Shown here in pieces: positions 44,725-54,234 of a stretch of 64,000 bases of DNA. The position numbers and the translations under genes were made by a program. Every line of letters starts with the position of its first letter. The first letter of the stretch is position 1. Origin of the DNA: Isoperla grammatica (Eukaryota; Arthropoda; Insecta; Plecoptera; Perlodidae); the NCBI GenBank assembly GCA_945910005.1, contig OX246744.1, forward strand, positions 43,252,157 through 43,316,156, read 5' to 3'. The notes beneath the pieces were generated by a model. It saw only the letters and a program-made list of their open reading frames with translations. It was not told where the DNA came from and made no database searches.

Positions 44725-44850
44725 ATTGTTGATAATGTTTGCTTTATATGATATTTTAACACTTAGTCACATGAAGAGCAAACAAATATATAAACGATGT
44801 AGAAATGTTATGATTATCAACTTAAATTCACTATAGCATTCGTGCACACA

Positions 44851-47800
44851 CTACACTGTATATCTAGCGGGTTTGACGATAACGCGGCCTGTCCTTGTGG
44901 TGCTCCCCATGACTGCCCTAGATGTTGTAGGTTCAGCACTGATTGAGACATCCGGTTGATGCTCCTGGGGCTGCTCCTCGAGTACTGGCTGCAACAACTC
45001 GGAACTCCTATCTTGGGGCTCATGTCGTGGTCGAATGTCGCGACGATTTCGCCGGAATTGGTGACCCTCTACATCTACAACGTATGACCTTGACCCCAGA
45101 CTTGTAGCTATTGTGCCTGGACGCCAAGGATCTGCTCGGCGTTCTGGGTTGAGTTGAACGCGAATATTTTGTCCAAAGTTAAGAGGTGGCAACGACTTGC
45201 TTGCTTTGTCATAGTGCATTTTGTACTTTTGCTTCTTTTCGTTTATTTTTTCTGGAACCTCCTTCTGCACCACTGGATGCAGTAGACTTGTAGCGACTGG
45301 CAGTAATGTTCTGGTTCTTCGTGATAGAAGACGCTGAGCTGGGCTCGATTGCATACCTTGAGACGGAGTGTTTCGCCACTCTAAGATTGCCAAACGCAAG
45401 TCTGATCCATCTTTACCCGTTCTCTTCACCATCTTCTTCGCAATTTTTACTGCGGACTCTGCTTTGCCATTTGATTGATGGTAGTATGGTGATGATGTAC
45501 AATGACTGAAGTCCCATACTTCTGCAAACTTTTTGAACTCTCTGCAGTCTAATTGTGTCCCTTTGTCTGTATCAACTATGTCTGGGATACCATGTGTACT
45601 AAAGTGCACCTTACATATCTTGATTATTGACTGTGCGGATATGCTAGTCAGCTTATCTAATTCCCAGTAGTCGGAGAAATAATCTACAATGACTAGATAC
45701 TCGACATTGTTCACTGTGAAGATGTCCAGAGCAATACGTTCCCAGGGTCGCTGTGGAGTTGGATGTGTAAGCATCGGCTCTCGTTGTTGCTTTGATGCCA
45801 TTTCTTGACAAATGGCACAGCCATTAACTTTATTTCTTATATCTTCCATCATAAGTGGCCAGTAGATGACTTCTCTTGCTTTTCTTAGACTTGCTTCTAC
45901 ACCAAGATGAGAAGCATGTAGGCGTGTTAGCATCTCATGCCTCATTTCAACAGGTATCACTATCTTCACACCTTTAAAGATTATTCCATTTTGAATAGAA
46001 AGTTCCTCTCTAAAGTTCCAATATTCTTGAATTCCTGTTTCACACTCTGATTTCAGATCTGGCCACCCATTCATTATCACAGTGGTCAGCGTTTGCAGAG
46101 TTTTGTCACTTGACGTTGCTTGTTGGATGCGTTTCATTCGTTCTGGTTGTACTTGTCCATCTGCTGACAACTCAATATTCCGAATCTCTTCAAAAATGCT
46201 TTCTTCTTTGTCTACCGTGTACACTTCTTCATGAGTTTGCTTCATGGCCTCATCTGTTGGGACTGTCTTATCTACTGCCCTGGACAATAAATCTGCTATA
46301 TACATTTCCTTGCCTTTTTTGTATCTCACATTTAGATTGAACCGTTGTAGACGTAACAACATTCGCTGTAATCTTCGAGGCGCGGTTAAAATAGCTTTTT
46401 TGAAGATCACTTCTAGAGGCTTGTGGTCCGAATCTACATCAATGATTTCTCTTCCGCTAAGGTACTGATTGAACCTCTCACATGCAAATACAATGGCTAA
46501 GCACTCCTTCTCTATTTGCGCATAGTTACGTTCAGTTTTTGTGAGAGCCTTAGACGCGTACGCCACCGGTTGGTTATCTTGTAGAAGGGTAGCCCCTAGT
46601 CCATAATCACTTGCATCGCATTGTATAGTTACGGGTTTATTCACATTGTAATAGAGTAGAACTGGCGTAGTTGCTGCGAGACGTTTGATGTTTTGGAATG
46701 ACTCTTCATGGATATCGTCCCACTGCCAATTGTCCTCTTCGATTCTTGTTGCATTCATAAGGTCCCTGAGTGGTTTAGATACATCTGACAGTTGTGGCAA
46801 GAATTTTGCTAAGTAATTTACAAACCCTATTACCCTTTGTGTTTCAGCTAGATTTGTGGGTCGTGGCATTTTGGAAATTGCTTCTGTTTTCTTAGGGTCT
46901 GCTTTAAGGCCTTTGTTAGTGAGTAGGTGACCAATGTAAGGTACTTCCGTCAGCCTAAGCTTTAATTTATCCTTGTTTAGCTTCAATCCTACTTGTCTTG
47001 CCCGTTGTAGAAGCTGAATTAGCTTTTCATCATGGTCTCTAAGGGCTTCTTCGTTTGTATTTCCACATCCAAATACTAGAATATCATCGGCTATCACTTC
47101 TATCCCATGTAATCCTTCTAAAAGCTCGTGCAGTCGACGCTGATACTCTTCAGGAGCAGACGATATGCCAAAAGGCAATCTTAACCATTTATATCTGCCA
47201 AATGGCGTCCAAAATGTTGTGAGGTCACTGCTAGCCTCATCCAACTTCACCTGGAGATATCCATCTTTGGCATCACACACACTGAAGACTTTAGCTGCAT
47301 GTAACTCTGGTAGAATCTCTTCTATTGTTGGCAGGAGATAGTGTGCTCTTTTTATACACTTGTTCAAGTCTTTTGGATCCAAACAAATTCTTAGTTTCTT
47401 GGGTGTCTTGACAATTACCATGCTACTGATCCACTCCGATGGTTTGGTCACTTTCCTTAGTATTCCGGCTTTTGTCATTTGATCTATTTTTTCTTTTACC
47501 TCCTTCTTCAGAGCTGCTGGTATTCTCCGTGGATGGTGTTTAACTGGGGTGGCAGACGTATCTATGACTATATGGTGTTCCCCTTCCAGACAGCCTAAAC
47601 CTGTGAACACGTCCTTATAGTCACGTAAAATGCTTTCTTCTGATAAACTTACTTGATTTACCACTAACTGGGCTTTTTGTACCAGCTTGGCTTTTACTTC
47701 TATTAACTTCATTTGTATACAGCTTTCAGCACCGATTAGTGGCTTATCTTTTCCTTCGATAATCTGGAAGCATAGTTGGAACTTTTTGTTAGAGTGCTCA

Positions 47801-48045
47801 CACCACAGATCGGCATGCCCCAAAGTCGGCATTGTGTTGCCATTATAAAACCGCAATTTTATATTGTTTGCCGATATTTCGGGATTCTCGTTGCTACATA
47901 GAGCCTTGTAGTCGGAGTAATTCATTACATTACACGTTGCTCCACAATCAAGTTGGCAAATTATTTTTTTGTATTTACTTTTGCTGTTTTTGCGCATGAA
48001 GAGTTCCGAAAACAATTGCTTGGGTCTTTTATCGTGCTCGAGCAT
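44851..48045 (-). CDS. pol: Pol polyprotein of the LTR retrotransposon (protease, RT, RNase H, integrase)
   Basis: The polyprotein copies the element's RNA into DNA and inserts it; it is 1064 codons counted from the first ATG. Protease: CQLDCGATCNVM near residue 32, with DCGA where the active site is usually DTGA or DSGA. RT: from about residue 170 with LRICLDPKDLN, FSVCDAKDGYLQV, LPFGISSAPEEYQR and the catalytic VIADDILVFG near residue 315. RNase H: IQCDASDYGLGATLL and ACERFNQYL. Integrase: HASHLG...CAIC zinc region, then catalytic acidic residues in ALDIFTV, VDTDKGTQ and NGKAES. The frame is intact. It shares its frame with gag; eight sense codons separate the gag stop from this ATG, so translation probably comes by readthrough, not from this ATG. 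Confidence 0.95.
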   Translation of the reverse strand: MLEHDKRPKQLFSELFMRKNSKSKYKKIICQLDCGATCNVMNYSDYKALCSNENPEISANNIKLRFYNGNTMPTLGHADLWCEHSNKKFQLCFQIIEGKDKPLIGAESCIQMKLIEVKAKLVQKAQLVVNQVSLSEESILRDYKDVFTGLGCLEGEHHIVIDTSATPVKHHPRRIPAALKKEVKEKIDQMTKAGILRKVTKPSEWISSMVIVKTPKKLRICLDPKDLNKCIKRAHYLLPTIEEILPELHAAKVFSVCDAKDGYLQVKLDEASSDLTTFWTPFGRYKWLRLPFGISSAPEEYQRRLHELLEGLHGIEVIADDILVFGCGNTNEEALRDHDEKLIQLLQRARQVGLKLNKDKLKLRLTEVPYIGHLLTNKGLKADPKKTEAISKMPRPTNLAETQRVIGFVNYLAKFLPQLSDVSKPLRDLMNATRIEEDNWQWDDIHEESFQNIKRLAATTPVLLYYNVNKPVTIQCDASDYGLGATLLQDNQPVAYASKALTKTERNYAQIEKECLAIVFACERFNQYLSGREIIDVDSDHKPLEVIFKKAILTAPRRLQRMLLRLQRFNLNVRYKKGKEMYIADLLSRAVDKTVPTDEAMKQTHEEVYTVDKEESIFEEIRNIELSADGQVQPERMKRIQQATSSDKTLQTLTTVIMNGWPDLKSECETGIQEYWNFREELSIQNGIIFKGVKIVIPVEMRHEMLTRLHASHLGVEASLRKAREVIYWPLMMEDIRNKVNGCAICQEMASKQQREPMLTHPTPQRPWERIALDIFTVNNVEYLVIVDYFSDYWELDKLTSISAQSIIKICKVHFSTHGIPDIVDTDKGTQLDCREFKKFAEVWDFSHCTSSPYYHQSNGKAESAVKIAKKMVKRTGKDGSDLRLAILEWRNTPSQGMQSSPAQRLLSRRTRTLLPVATSLLHPVVQKEVPEKINEKKQKYKMHYDKASKSLPPLNFGQNIRVQLNPERRADPWRPGTIATSLGSRSYVVDVEGHQFRRNRRDIRPRHEPQDRSSELLQPVLEEQPQEHQPDVSISAEPTTSRAVMGSTTRTGRVIVKPARYTV

Positions 48046-48072
48046 CCCAATGTGGTGTGTTTGGCCTAGTCA
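48046..48072 (-). promoter_or_regulatory. Gag-pol junction: single UGA stop in a UGA-CUA readthrough context
   Basis: Gag ends ATA TTT TGA and the same frame continues CTA GGC CAA ACA CAC CAC ATT GGG into pol. UGA followed by CUA is a well-known leaky stop context in viral and some cellular mRNAs. No frame change is needed to make Gag-Pol, unlike the frameshift used by many elements of this group. Confidence 0.8.
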
Positions 48073-48894
48073 AAATATTTCTTCATTCGAAGACTCGTCT
48101 TGGGAAGTAGCTTCTTGTACTATGTGTACGTTCTTTTGACGGCATACCTTTGCAAAGTGATTTTGTCTTCCACAATTTTCACATTTCTTTCCATAAGCTG
48201 GACACTTATTCTTGTCCCACTTGTGCTTGCCTCCACAGAACCTACATTTCTTTAAGACCGGAATGTCTGCTGTTGACTTGTCATTGGTCATAGGCCTAGA
48301 TTTGTTCACATAATTTACCTGTTCTCCAGGACTGTCGTCATTGCCCGATAGGTTTGCCATCTCTAGATCTATCTGTTCGGCTGCTCTGCATATCTCTATT
48401 GCACTTGTCAGGGTCAACTTAGGGTCTTTAAGTAACTGCTTTCTGAGAGTTTTATCCAGAACCCCCAGTACTAACTTATCTCTGATATTTTCATCGAGTA
48501 CTCGTTGAGGTGTAAACTCACAGGAAGCTGCGAGCCTTCTCAGCTTGTTCACGTATTGAGACATACCCTCCCCAACACATTGCTTGGATGAGTAGAATAC
48601 CGACCGTTCATATATTATATTTCGGAGTGGTTCGAAATTTTGTTGCAATGCATCAAGGATAGTTGTCACTTTCTTTGTCTGAGCAGGTGGCAAATCTAGG
48701 TTGTCTAATATTGCAGCACATTCACGTCCCATTATTATTCGTAATGTTGCAACACGAATCTTCTCATCCTTGCCTGCCATCTCACTAGCCACTTCATAAT
48801 CTTCCCATTCTTTTCGGAACATCCGCCAGTTGCTAGCTATTGCATGTCTGTCTTCCAAGTTCATTTTGGCTGGCGGTGGTAAGTTGGCTGCCAT
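48070..48894 (-). CDS. gag: Gag protein of the LTR retrotransposon with two zinc knuckles
   Basis: The structural protein, 274 codons from the ATG at 48894 (MAANLPPPAKMNLE). The N-terminal two thirds has the helical capsid-like pattern with NWRMFRKEWEDYEVA and QYVNKLRRLAASC. The C-terminal third has CRFCGGKHKWDKNKC (CxxC-x4-H-x5-C) and CENCGRQNHFAKVC (CxxC-x4-H-x4-C) nucleic-acid-binding knuckles. An open frame extends 18 codons upstream of this ATG without another ATG, so I start here. It ends at the UGA of the readthrough context. Confidence 0.93.
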   Translation of the reverse strand: MAANLPPPAKMNLEDRHAIASNWRMFRKEWEDYEVASEMAGKDEKIRVATLRIIMGRECAAILDNLDLPPAQTKKVTTILDALQQNFEPLRNIIYERSVFYSSKQCVGEGMSQYVNKLRRLAASCEFTPQRVLDENIRDKLVLGVLDKTLRKQLLKDPKLTLTSAIEICRAAEQIDLEMANLSGNDDSPGEQVNYVNKSRPMTNDKSTADIPVLKKCRFCGGKHKWDKNKCPAYGKKCENCGRQNHFAKVCRQKNVHIVQEATSQDESSNEEIF

Positions 48895-49210
48895 TGTGTA
48901 CTGTTTGGATATGGATACCCAGCTTGATACGCGCGTAGCTGGTTTCACACTGTTGCCGGGGCGGAACTAGCTTCACACGGTTGTAGGTTTCGTAGCCAAC
49001 TTCACTCGATTACACGCAACACTAGGCCTAGGCGCGAAGAAAAGTCGCGTGCCAGAATTCTTTTCACTTGAATTCTGTATGAGCTGCGCAACGTCCGTTA
49101 CAACCTTATAGCTCAATATGTAAAGAATATTAAATAGAATATGTATTTTCTACTTAGCTGTATCTCCCAATGCAAACGATCGTATAAAGAGATAGTTTAT
49201 TGAGAGCCTA

Positions 49211-49224
49211 CACTTCTGACACCA
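49211..49224 (-). promoter_or_regulatory. Primer-binding site
   Basis: TGGTGTCAGAAGTG directly after the 5' LTR on the minus strand. TGG pairs with a tRNA CCA end, but I do not assign the tRNA. Confidence 0.75.
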
Positions 49225-49314
49225 TGTTTTAATTCTCTGTCAAGTTCCACTGTCGCCAACTGCACTAACATAAATGTAGCTACATTGTAACATCAAGTAG
49301 CCAACATTGTAACA
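49225..49314 (-). repeat. 5' LTR (90 bp)
   Basis: Identical to 44618-44707; followed outside by the TATAT duplication (49315-49319). Confidence 0.93.
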
Positions 49315-49549
49315 TATATATATAAAATGACATTGATTTTCGTAGACAAACTCAGATGTTACAAAGGATTTTTGAGTTTTAATCCACGTTTTATGAGAAG
49401 GTTTTTTATGCACATACAGGTTGCAAAATCCGATCACTCGTGTGAAAAACTCCCAAAAAACAAACAATGAACAATTTTGTTTGTGTTTTGTTTTTTTTTC
49501 ATACGAGTAATCGGATAGTAAAGTGTTCGACTGACCTACATAACAGGGC

Positions 49550-49800
49550 CCACATTCACAAAAGTGCCTAGTGCTAAGACGTCCTAGTTTAGGCAAATCT
49601 TAGTGATGAAAATCACGCATATGTCGCTCTGCAATGTCATAAAGATAAAATATACTAAAATAACAACAATTTAACTAATAATATTGTATTTGTGAATGTG
49701 CAGTAATACCCAGAGATGATTTATCTTGATTTATCTAGCTAGGATTTGCCTAACTTAGGACAACTTAGAGTTAGGCATCTTTGTGAATCCAGGCCCAGGA
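49550..49800. mobile_element. Foldback MITE related to 59718-60010
   Basis: The ends are GCCCACATTCACAAAAGTGC and the inverted ATCTTTGTGAATCCAGGCCC, and TCCTAGTTTAGGCAAATC pairs with GATTTGCCTAACTTAGGA. The relative near 59.7-60.0 kb shares AAATCACGCATAT and TGTCATA-AGATAAAATATA. Confidence 0.7.
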
Positions 49801-50235
49801 GTGGAATTTTGGATTTTGGTTTTTCAAAAAGCAATGTGCTTTCCAGTGTGTCTTTGCAGTCAGTAGGGCCTACTGCAACCTGTTGGCAACTGCGAGAGTT
49901 CGAGTAACAGCCTATTATAGAGTTGCAGTGCTAATGGTCACGTTATTAAATTGACCCTGGGTACACTTAACTAGTTCGTTACGACTGATTACAAGAATTG
50001 CGGCGATTCAAGGAAACCAAAGCAGAGGGGGACTTGCTTGCATCTCTTTGTTTTCGTTAGTTAGAGGGCGATCAGTACAAGGAAAGACAAGATTTGCTGC
50101 GTTCCAGAATTCAACAGATTACTTATCTCACTAGGCCAACAGTAATCCGAGTGTTCCAATATTCATATCAGATGGTTTATAAGACGTTTCAGGATCAATC
50201 CCAAGCTAATCCCACTCTTATCCCACTCAACCTTA
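49801..50235. other. Non-coding; nothing recognised
   Basis: No supported feature. Confidence 0.4.
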
Positions 50236-50578
50236 AAGGCCCATTCATGCTAAAACTTAAACTTAAACTTATTCATTTAACTTAGCAGAAAACTTTGTGC
50301 TGTTCACGTTGCCAAGTATAGAAATCAAAGTTCAACCAATGAAAAGACGACTTAGTATGGCCTTCTTTACGTCTCTACCCACCCTCGCGCCCGCGGCTGC
50401 CCTCTGATTGGTTTAACTTAACAATCCTTAAGATAAAGTTTGGAGTTTGCAAACTTCCTAAAGTTTGAGTTAGCGGTTAAGTTAACTGTTACCGTTAAGT
50501 CGGAAGCATGAACAGTAGCATGCAATATCCATAGCCATACCTTATAAGTTTAAGTTTAAGTTTTAGCGTGAATGGGGC
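50236..50578. mobile_element. 343-bp foldback MITE, TTA target duplication
   Basis: Arms AAGGCCCATTCATGCTAAAA and an inverse containing TTAGCGTGAATGGGGC, with a repeated AACTTA in the arm. TTA lies on both sides. Confidence 0.75.
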
Positions 50579-51180
50579 TTAAACTATGATTTCTTGGATT
50601 ATTTCTGGCGCAATTTTGAATTGATTTACTTTTACAATCGTTATATTTTTTACTACTTGTTTGTATGACAAACCAATATTATAACTTAAGATATATTCGC
50701 ATTCACAGAATGACATTGACACGGATTCTGACATAGAAATATTCTTCCCAACGAATATAACCTCCAAATACAAAACTTCCTCCATTTTTTATGAAAACAA
50801 ATCCCAGAAGTGTCCATTTTGTCATCCAATCCACAGCGGCTCATCCGAGATTCCTTATTACTTATATATTGTTATTATAATCTTTCGTTTTATTGCTTGC
50901 TAATTAGATCTGATTAGTAGAAATATGTTGGTTCTACTGTTCATATCTGTTGGAATGTAATCTTGATTATAATATGTTACTCAAGTACGCCTGCAATCTA
51001 CACAATCCATTATGAATTAGTACTTAGTACAAATTGTCATACTTCCAGTTCCTGATTGTAAATGTAATCTAAGAAGTCTGTATAAAGAGTTTGATTCAAC
51101 TGATTCAACATGACTCAACTTGGAAAATTAAGATGTTACTTACGTGCTTACTTACTTTCTAATTTACTAACTTACTAAAT
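50579..51180. other. Non-coding; nothing recognised
   Basis: AT-rich, no features. Confidence 0.4.
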
Positions 51181-51403
51181 TACGTACTGGCTGACTTATT
51201 TTTTTTTATTTTTTTTTTTTTTATAAATTTAATAATTAAAATAATTTACGAACTTACTTACTTTACCTACTTACTTAATTACTTAGTTAATAACCTACAT
51301 TCTTACTTCCTTACTTACTTATTCACTTACGTACTTACATACTTACCTACTTACTTACTCACTTACTTACTTACTTACTTATTTACTTACGTACTTACTT
51401 ACC

Positions 51404-51440
<37 letters not shown>

Positions 51441-51480
51441 TCTTATCTAATTCTTCTTACTTAATCTTACTTACTTACAA
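51181..51480. repeat. Degenerate (CTTA)n tetranucleotide tract
   Basis: The mirror-strand counterpart of the (GTAA)n tract at 17.5 kb. A T-rich stretch of about 20 bases interrupts it near 51200. Confidence 0.9.
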
Positions 51481-52079
51481 CTACGAAATTATTCAAGAAG
51501 TTCACTTATCACATGACGCATAATCATACCAATGCGTCATGTGTGAAACATACAAACAACTTAGCACACATGCCCTATTCACTGACACAGTAATGCTAAT
51601 CATAATAATTACTGTTCTAGAAATAAAATGATAAGATATGATTTATAAAGGGGTTAACTGTGCATTGCGTGTAGGTATGTTGAACCAAGCGATGTAATAG
51701 GGAGGTCGGACAAGATAACATTAGTGTTTATATTATAGACAGATAATTGGGTAATTATTAATATTCAAAAATTGAATATGTTCCTCCCTTGTTATAGTCT
51801 GCATTTTTTTATATTGATATAATGAACCCATGAACCCCCCCCCCTTCCCCCTTCCAACCCTGATTTAAGTCATTTTTTTAATATAACAGACCAGTTAACA
51901 CATATATGTTTCGATTAATTCGATTAAAACTATTTGAACGTAGCAAAATCTGTTCGAAAGACTTAAAAATATTATACCATTCTGCTGCGCCTAGTGGGAG
52001 GTTTACAACCCACAGAATAGATAGCTTTCGTCTTAACTCTTACCCCCCCCCCCCCCCCCATCCTGCATCTGGACCATAT
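51481..52079. other. Non-coding; C-rich runs
   Basis: A short inverted pair (CACATGACGCATAATCAT / ATGCGTCATGTGTGA) at 51510-51547 and C runs at 51836-51846 and 52045-52059. Confidence 0.4.
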
Positions 52080-53157
52080 CCTGACGACCCTTATGCACAT
52101 GCTAGTGTAATGTTAGTATGAAATTATAAAAAAAAAGGAACCAACAAAATATTATCCATAGCATATCAGTAAGTTTTCTTGTAGCAAAGGTTATGTACAC
52201 AACATCAGCTGACAACGGCTGTGATTGTGCCTACCCCCTACCCCTACCCCTCACACTAACCCCCCCCCCCCCCACACACACCCTGGAAGATATCCAGACG
52301 ACGCTTAAACATGTTAGTGAAATGTTAGTAAGTATGAAATTATTTTAAAAAAAGGAACCAACAAAATATTATCTATAGCATATCAGTGTGTTCTATGTAG
52401 TGAAGGTTCTGTACACAACATCAGCTAGTAACGGTTGTGATTGTGCCTCCCCTTCCCCCTCCCCATAACACACTCCCCCCACCACACCCTGGAAAATATC
52501 CAGACGACGCTTATGGATATGTTACTAGACTGTTCGCAACTTATTGAATAGTTTGAAATTGAGGAACCAAATAAACATTATCTGTANNNNNNNNNNNNNN
52601 NNNNNNNNNNNNNNNNNNNNNNNNNNNNNNNNNNNNNNNNNNNNNNNNNNNNNNNNNNNNNNNNNNNNNNNNNNNNNNNNNNNNNNNNNNNNNNNNNNNN
52701 NNNNNNNNNNNNNNNNNNNNNNNNNNNNNNNNNNNNNNNNNNNNNNNNNNNNNNNNNNNNNNNNNNNNNNNNNNNNNNNNNNNNNNATTATCTGTAGCAT
52801 AACAGCGTGTTTTCTTGTAGCGAAGGTTATGTACACAATATTAGCTGACAACGGCTGTGATTGTGCATTCCCCCTCCCCCTCCCCCCCAACACATTTCCC
52901 CCCACCGCACCCTGGAAAATATCCTAAAAAAGAAACCACACCAAACATTATCAGTATAGCCTATCCGTGTGTTTTCCTTATGTAAAGAACATCAGCTGGC
53001 AACGATTGTGATTGTGCCTACCCCTTCCCCCTCCCTCTACCCCTCACACTACCCCCCCCCCCCGCAACCTGTAAAATATCCTGACGACGTCTATGGATAA
53101 GTTACTAGAATGTTTGCAACTGAGGGAATAGTTTTAAAACAAGGGACCAAACTAAAC
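52080..53157. repeat. Satellite-like tandem repeat (about 210-270-bp units), interrupted by an assembly gap
   Basis: Units share TATCTGTAGCATATCAGTGT, GTACACAACATCAGCTGACA, ACGGCTGTGATTGTGCCT and a C-rich, length-variable tract ending CCCTGGAAAATATCC. At least five units are visible. A further partial unit (53446-53525) lies beyond an inserted SINE. Confidence 0.85.
52587..52786. other. Assembly gap of exactly 200 N
   Basis: The round size suggests a placeholder. Both flanks are in the same satellite unit (TATCTGTA / ATTATCTGTAGC), so the true gap probably holds more units. Confidence 0.97.
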
Positions 53158-53170
53158 ATTATCTGTAGCG

Positions 53171-53445
53171 TACCGATAGAGGTGGCTCAGCGGTAAGACG
53201 CGAGACTCTAATTCAGGAGGTCGCCGGTTCGATTCCGGCCACCAGCAGTCCTGACTGAAGGTTTTTTCCGAGGTTTTCCTCAGTCGTAAAAGCGAAATGC
53301 TGGGATTGAGTCATACTATCAGCCCTCGGACATTCCTTCCCAACTACCCAAACACCTTAATAACCTAGTAAGTCACCTGAAGAGGGGCACATTCGGTAAA
53401 GCTGGTGTGCACCCTATAACGGGTACTCCAACAAAAATTATTATT
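53171..53445 (+). mobile_element. tRNA-derived SINE, family S1, copy 1
   Basis: Head: CCGATAGAGGTGGCTCAGCG (A box) and GGTTCGATTCCGGCC (B box). Body: AGGTTTTTTCCGAGGTTTTC, then CATTCCTTCCCAACTACCCA. Tail: an ATT repeat. The 12-bp duplication ATTATCTGTAGC flanks it (53158-53169 and 53446-53457) and restores one satellite unit when removed, which proves retroposition. Confidence 0.9.
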
Positions 53446-53525
53446 ATTATCTGTAGCATATCAGTGTGTTTTCTTGTAGTTGAACACTATGTACACAACA
53501 TCAGCTGACAACGGCTGTGATTGTG

Positions 53526-53954
53526 GTGAGCGAGCTGGGCTACTTGTTGAATCACTCTATTATGTCTTATCTCTCAATGCGTCACTCAATCACTGAGCGA
53601 CGCTTTGCCTTTTGTTGGTTCGTCAGTCGGTTGAGCGCGTCAGTGTATGAGTAGAGGTTCGTGTGCGAACAGCGATAGGGCTATCATTACCGCTAGAAGA
53701 TAACAATAACAACAACAGCAACAACAACCAGCTATTGGGGTTTTACTACCGCTAGAAGACACAATAACAACAATAACTATAACAACAGCAACAACAGCAG
53801 TGGCTATGGGGCAGAAGGACATCGAGGGCGACCGCGGAGTTTTCCGAGGGGGGGATCAAACCCCCTTCGGCCGGAGTTTGATTGTGGTGATGTTGGTGAT
53901 TGGGGCGTCGAAACCAACCCTGGGCCTCCCAAGGTAAGATGATAATAATTTAAT
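53526..53954. other. Non-coding; CAA-rich block
   Basis: A duplicated ACCGCTAGAAGA(T)AACAATAACAAC segment at 53690-53800. Nothing coding. Confidence 0.4.
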
Positions 53955-54234
53955 TAATAATTTTTCGTAGGAATCCCTGTTATAGGGTGCACACCAGCTT
54001 TACCTGATGTGCCCCTTTTCAGGTGACTAACTAGGTTATTAGGGTGTTTGGATAGCTGGGAAGGAATGTCCGAGGCCTGATAGCCTGATAGTATGACTCA
54101 ATCCCAGCATTTGCCTTTACGACTGAGGAAAACCTCGGGAAAAGCCTTCAGTCAGGACTGCCGGTGGCCGGAATCGAACCGGCGACCTCCCGAATTAGAG
54201 TCTCGCGTCTTACCGCTGAGCCACCTCTATCGGT
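53955..54234 (-). mobile_element. tRNA-derived SINE, family S1, copy 2
   Basis: The minus strand starts TACCGATAGAGGTGGCTCAG and has a GGTTCGATTCCGGCCACCGG B box. The body matches copy 1 and the tail is (AAT)-like. Confidence 0.88.

Larger units (their letters stand above)
44618..49314 (-). mobile_element. Ty3/gypsy-type LTR retrotransposon, nearly intact, 4.7 kb
   Basis: It is bounded by identical 90-bp direct repeats that begin TG and end CA and is flanked by TATAT on both sides, a 5-bp target duplication typical of the group. On the minus strand the order is 5' LTR, primer-binding site, gag, a UGA stop, pol (protease, reverse transcriptase, RNase H, integrase), polypurine tract, 3' LTR. 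This domain order is Ty3/gypsy. Very short LTRs recall the mag lineage, but that placement is from memory. Identical LTRs and long open frames mean a recent insertion. It lies upstream of, and on the same strand as, the cysteine-rich gene. Confidence 0.95.

Noticed and set aside
53171..53243. Functional tRNA gene
   Set aside because: A and B boxes are present, but the cloverleaf is imperfect, a SINE body and tail follow, and a 12-bp target duplication surrounds the whole element.
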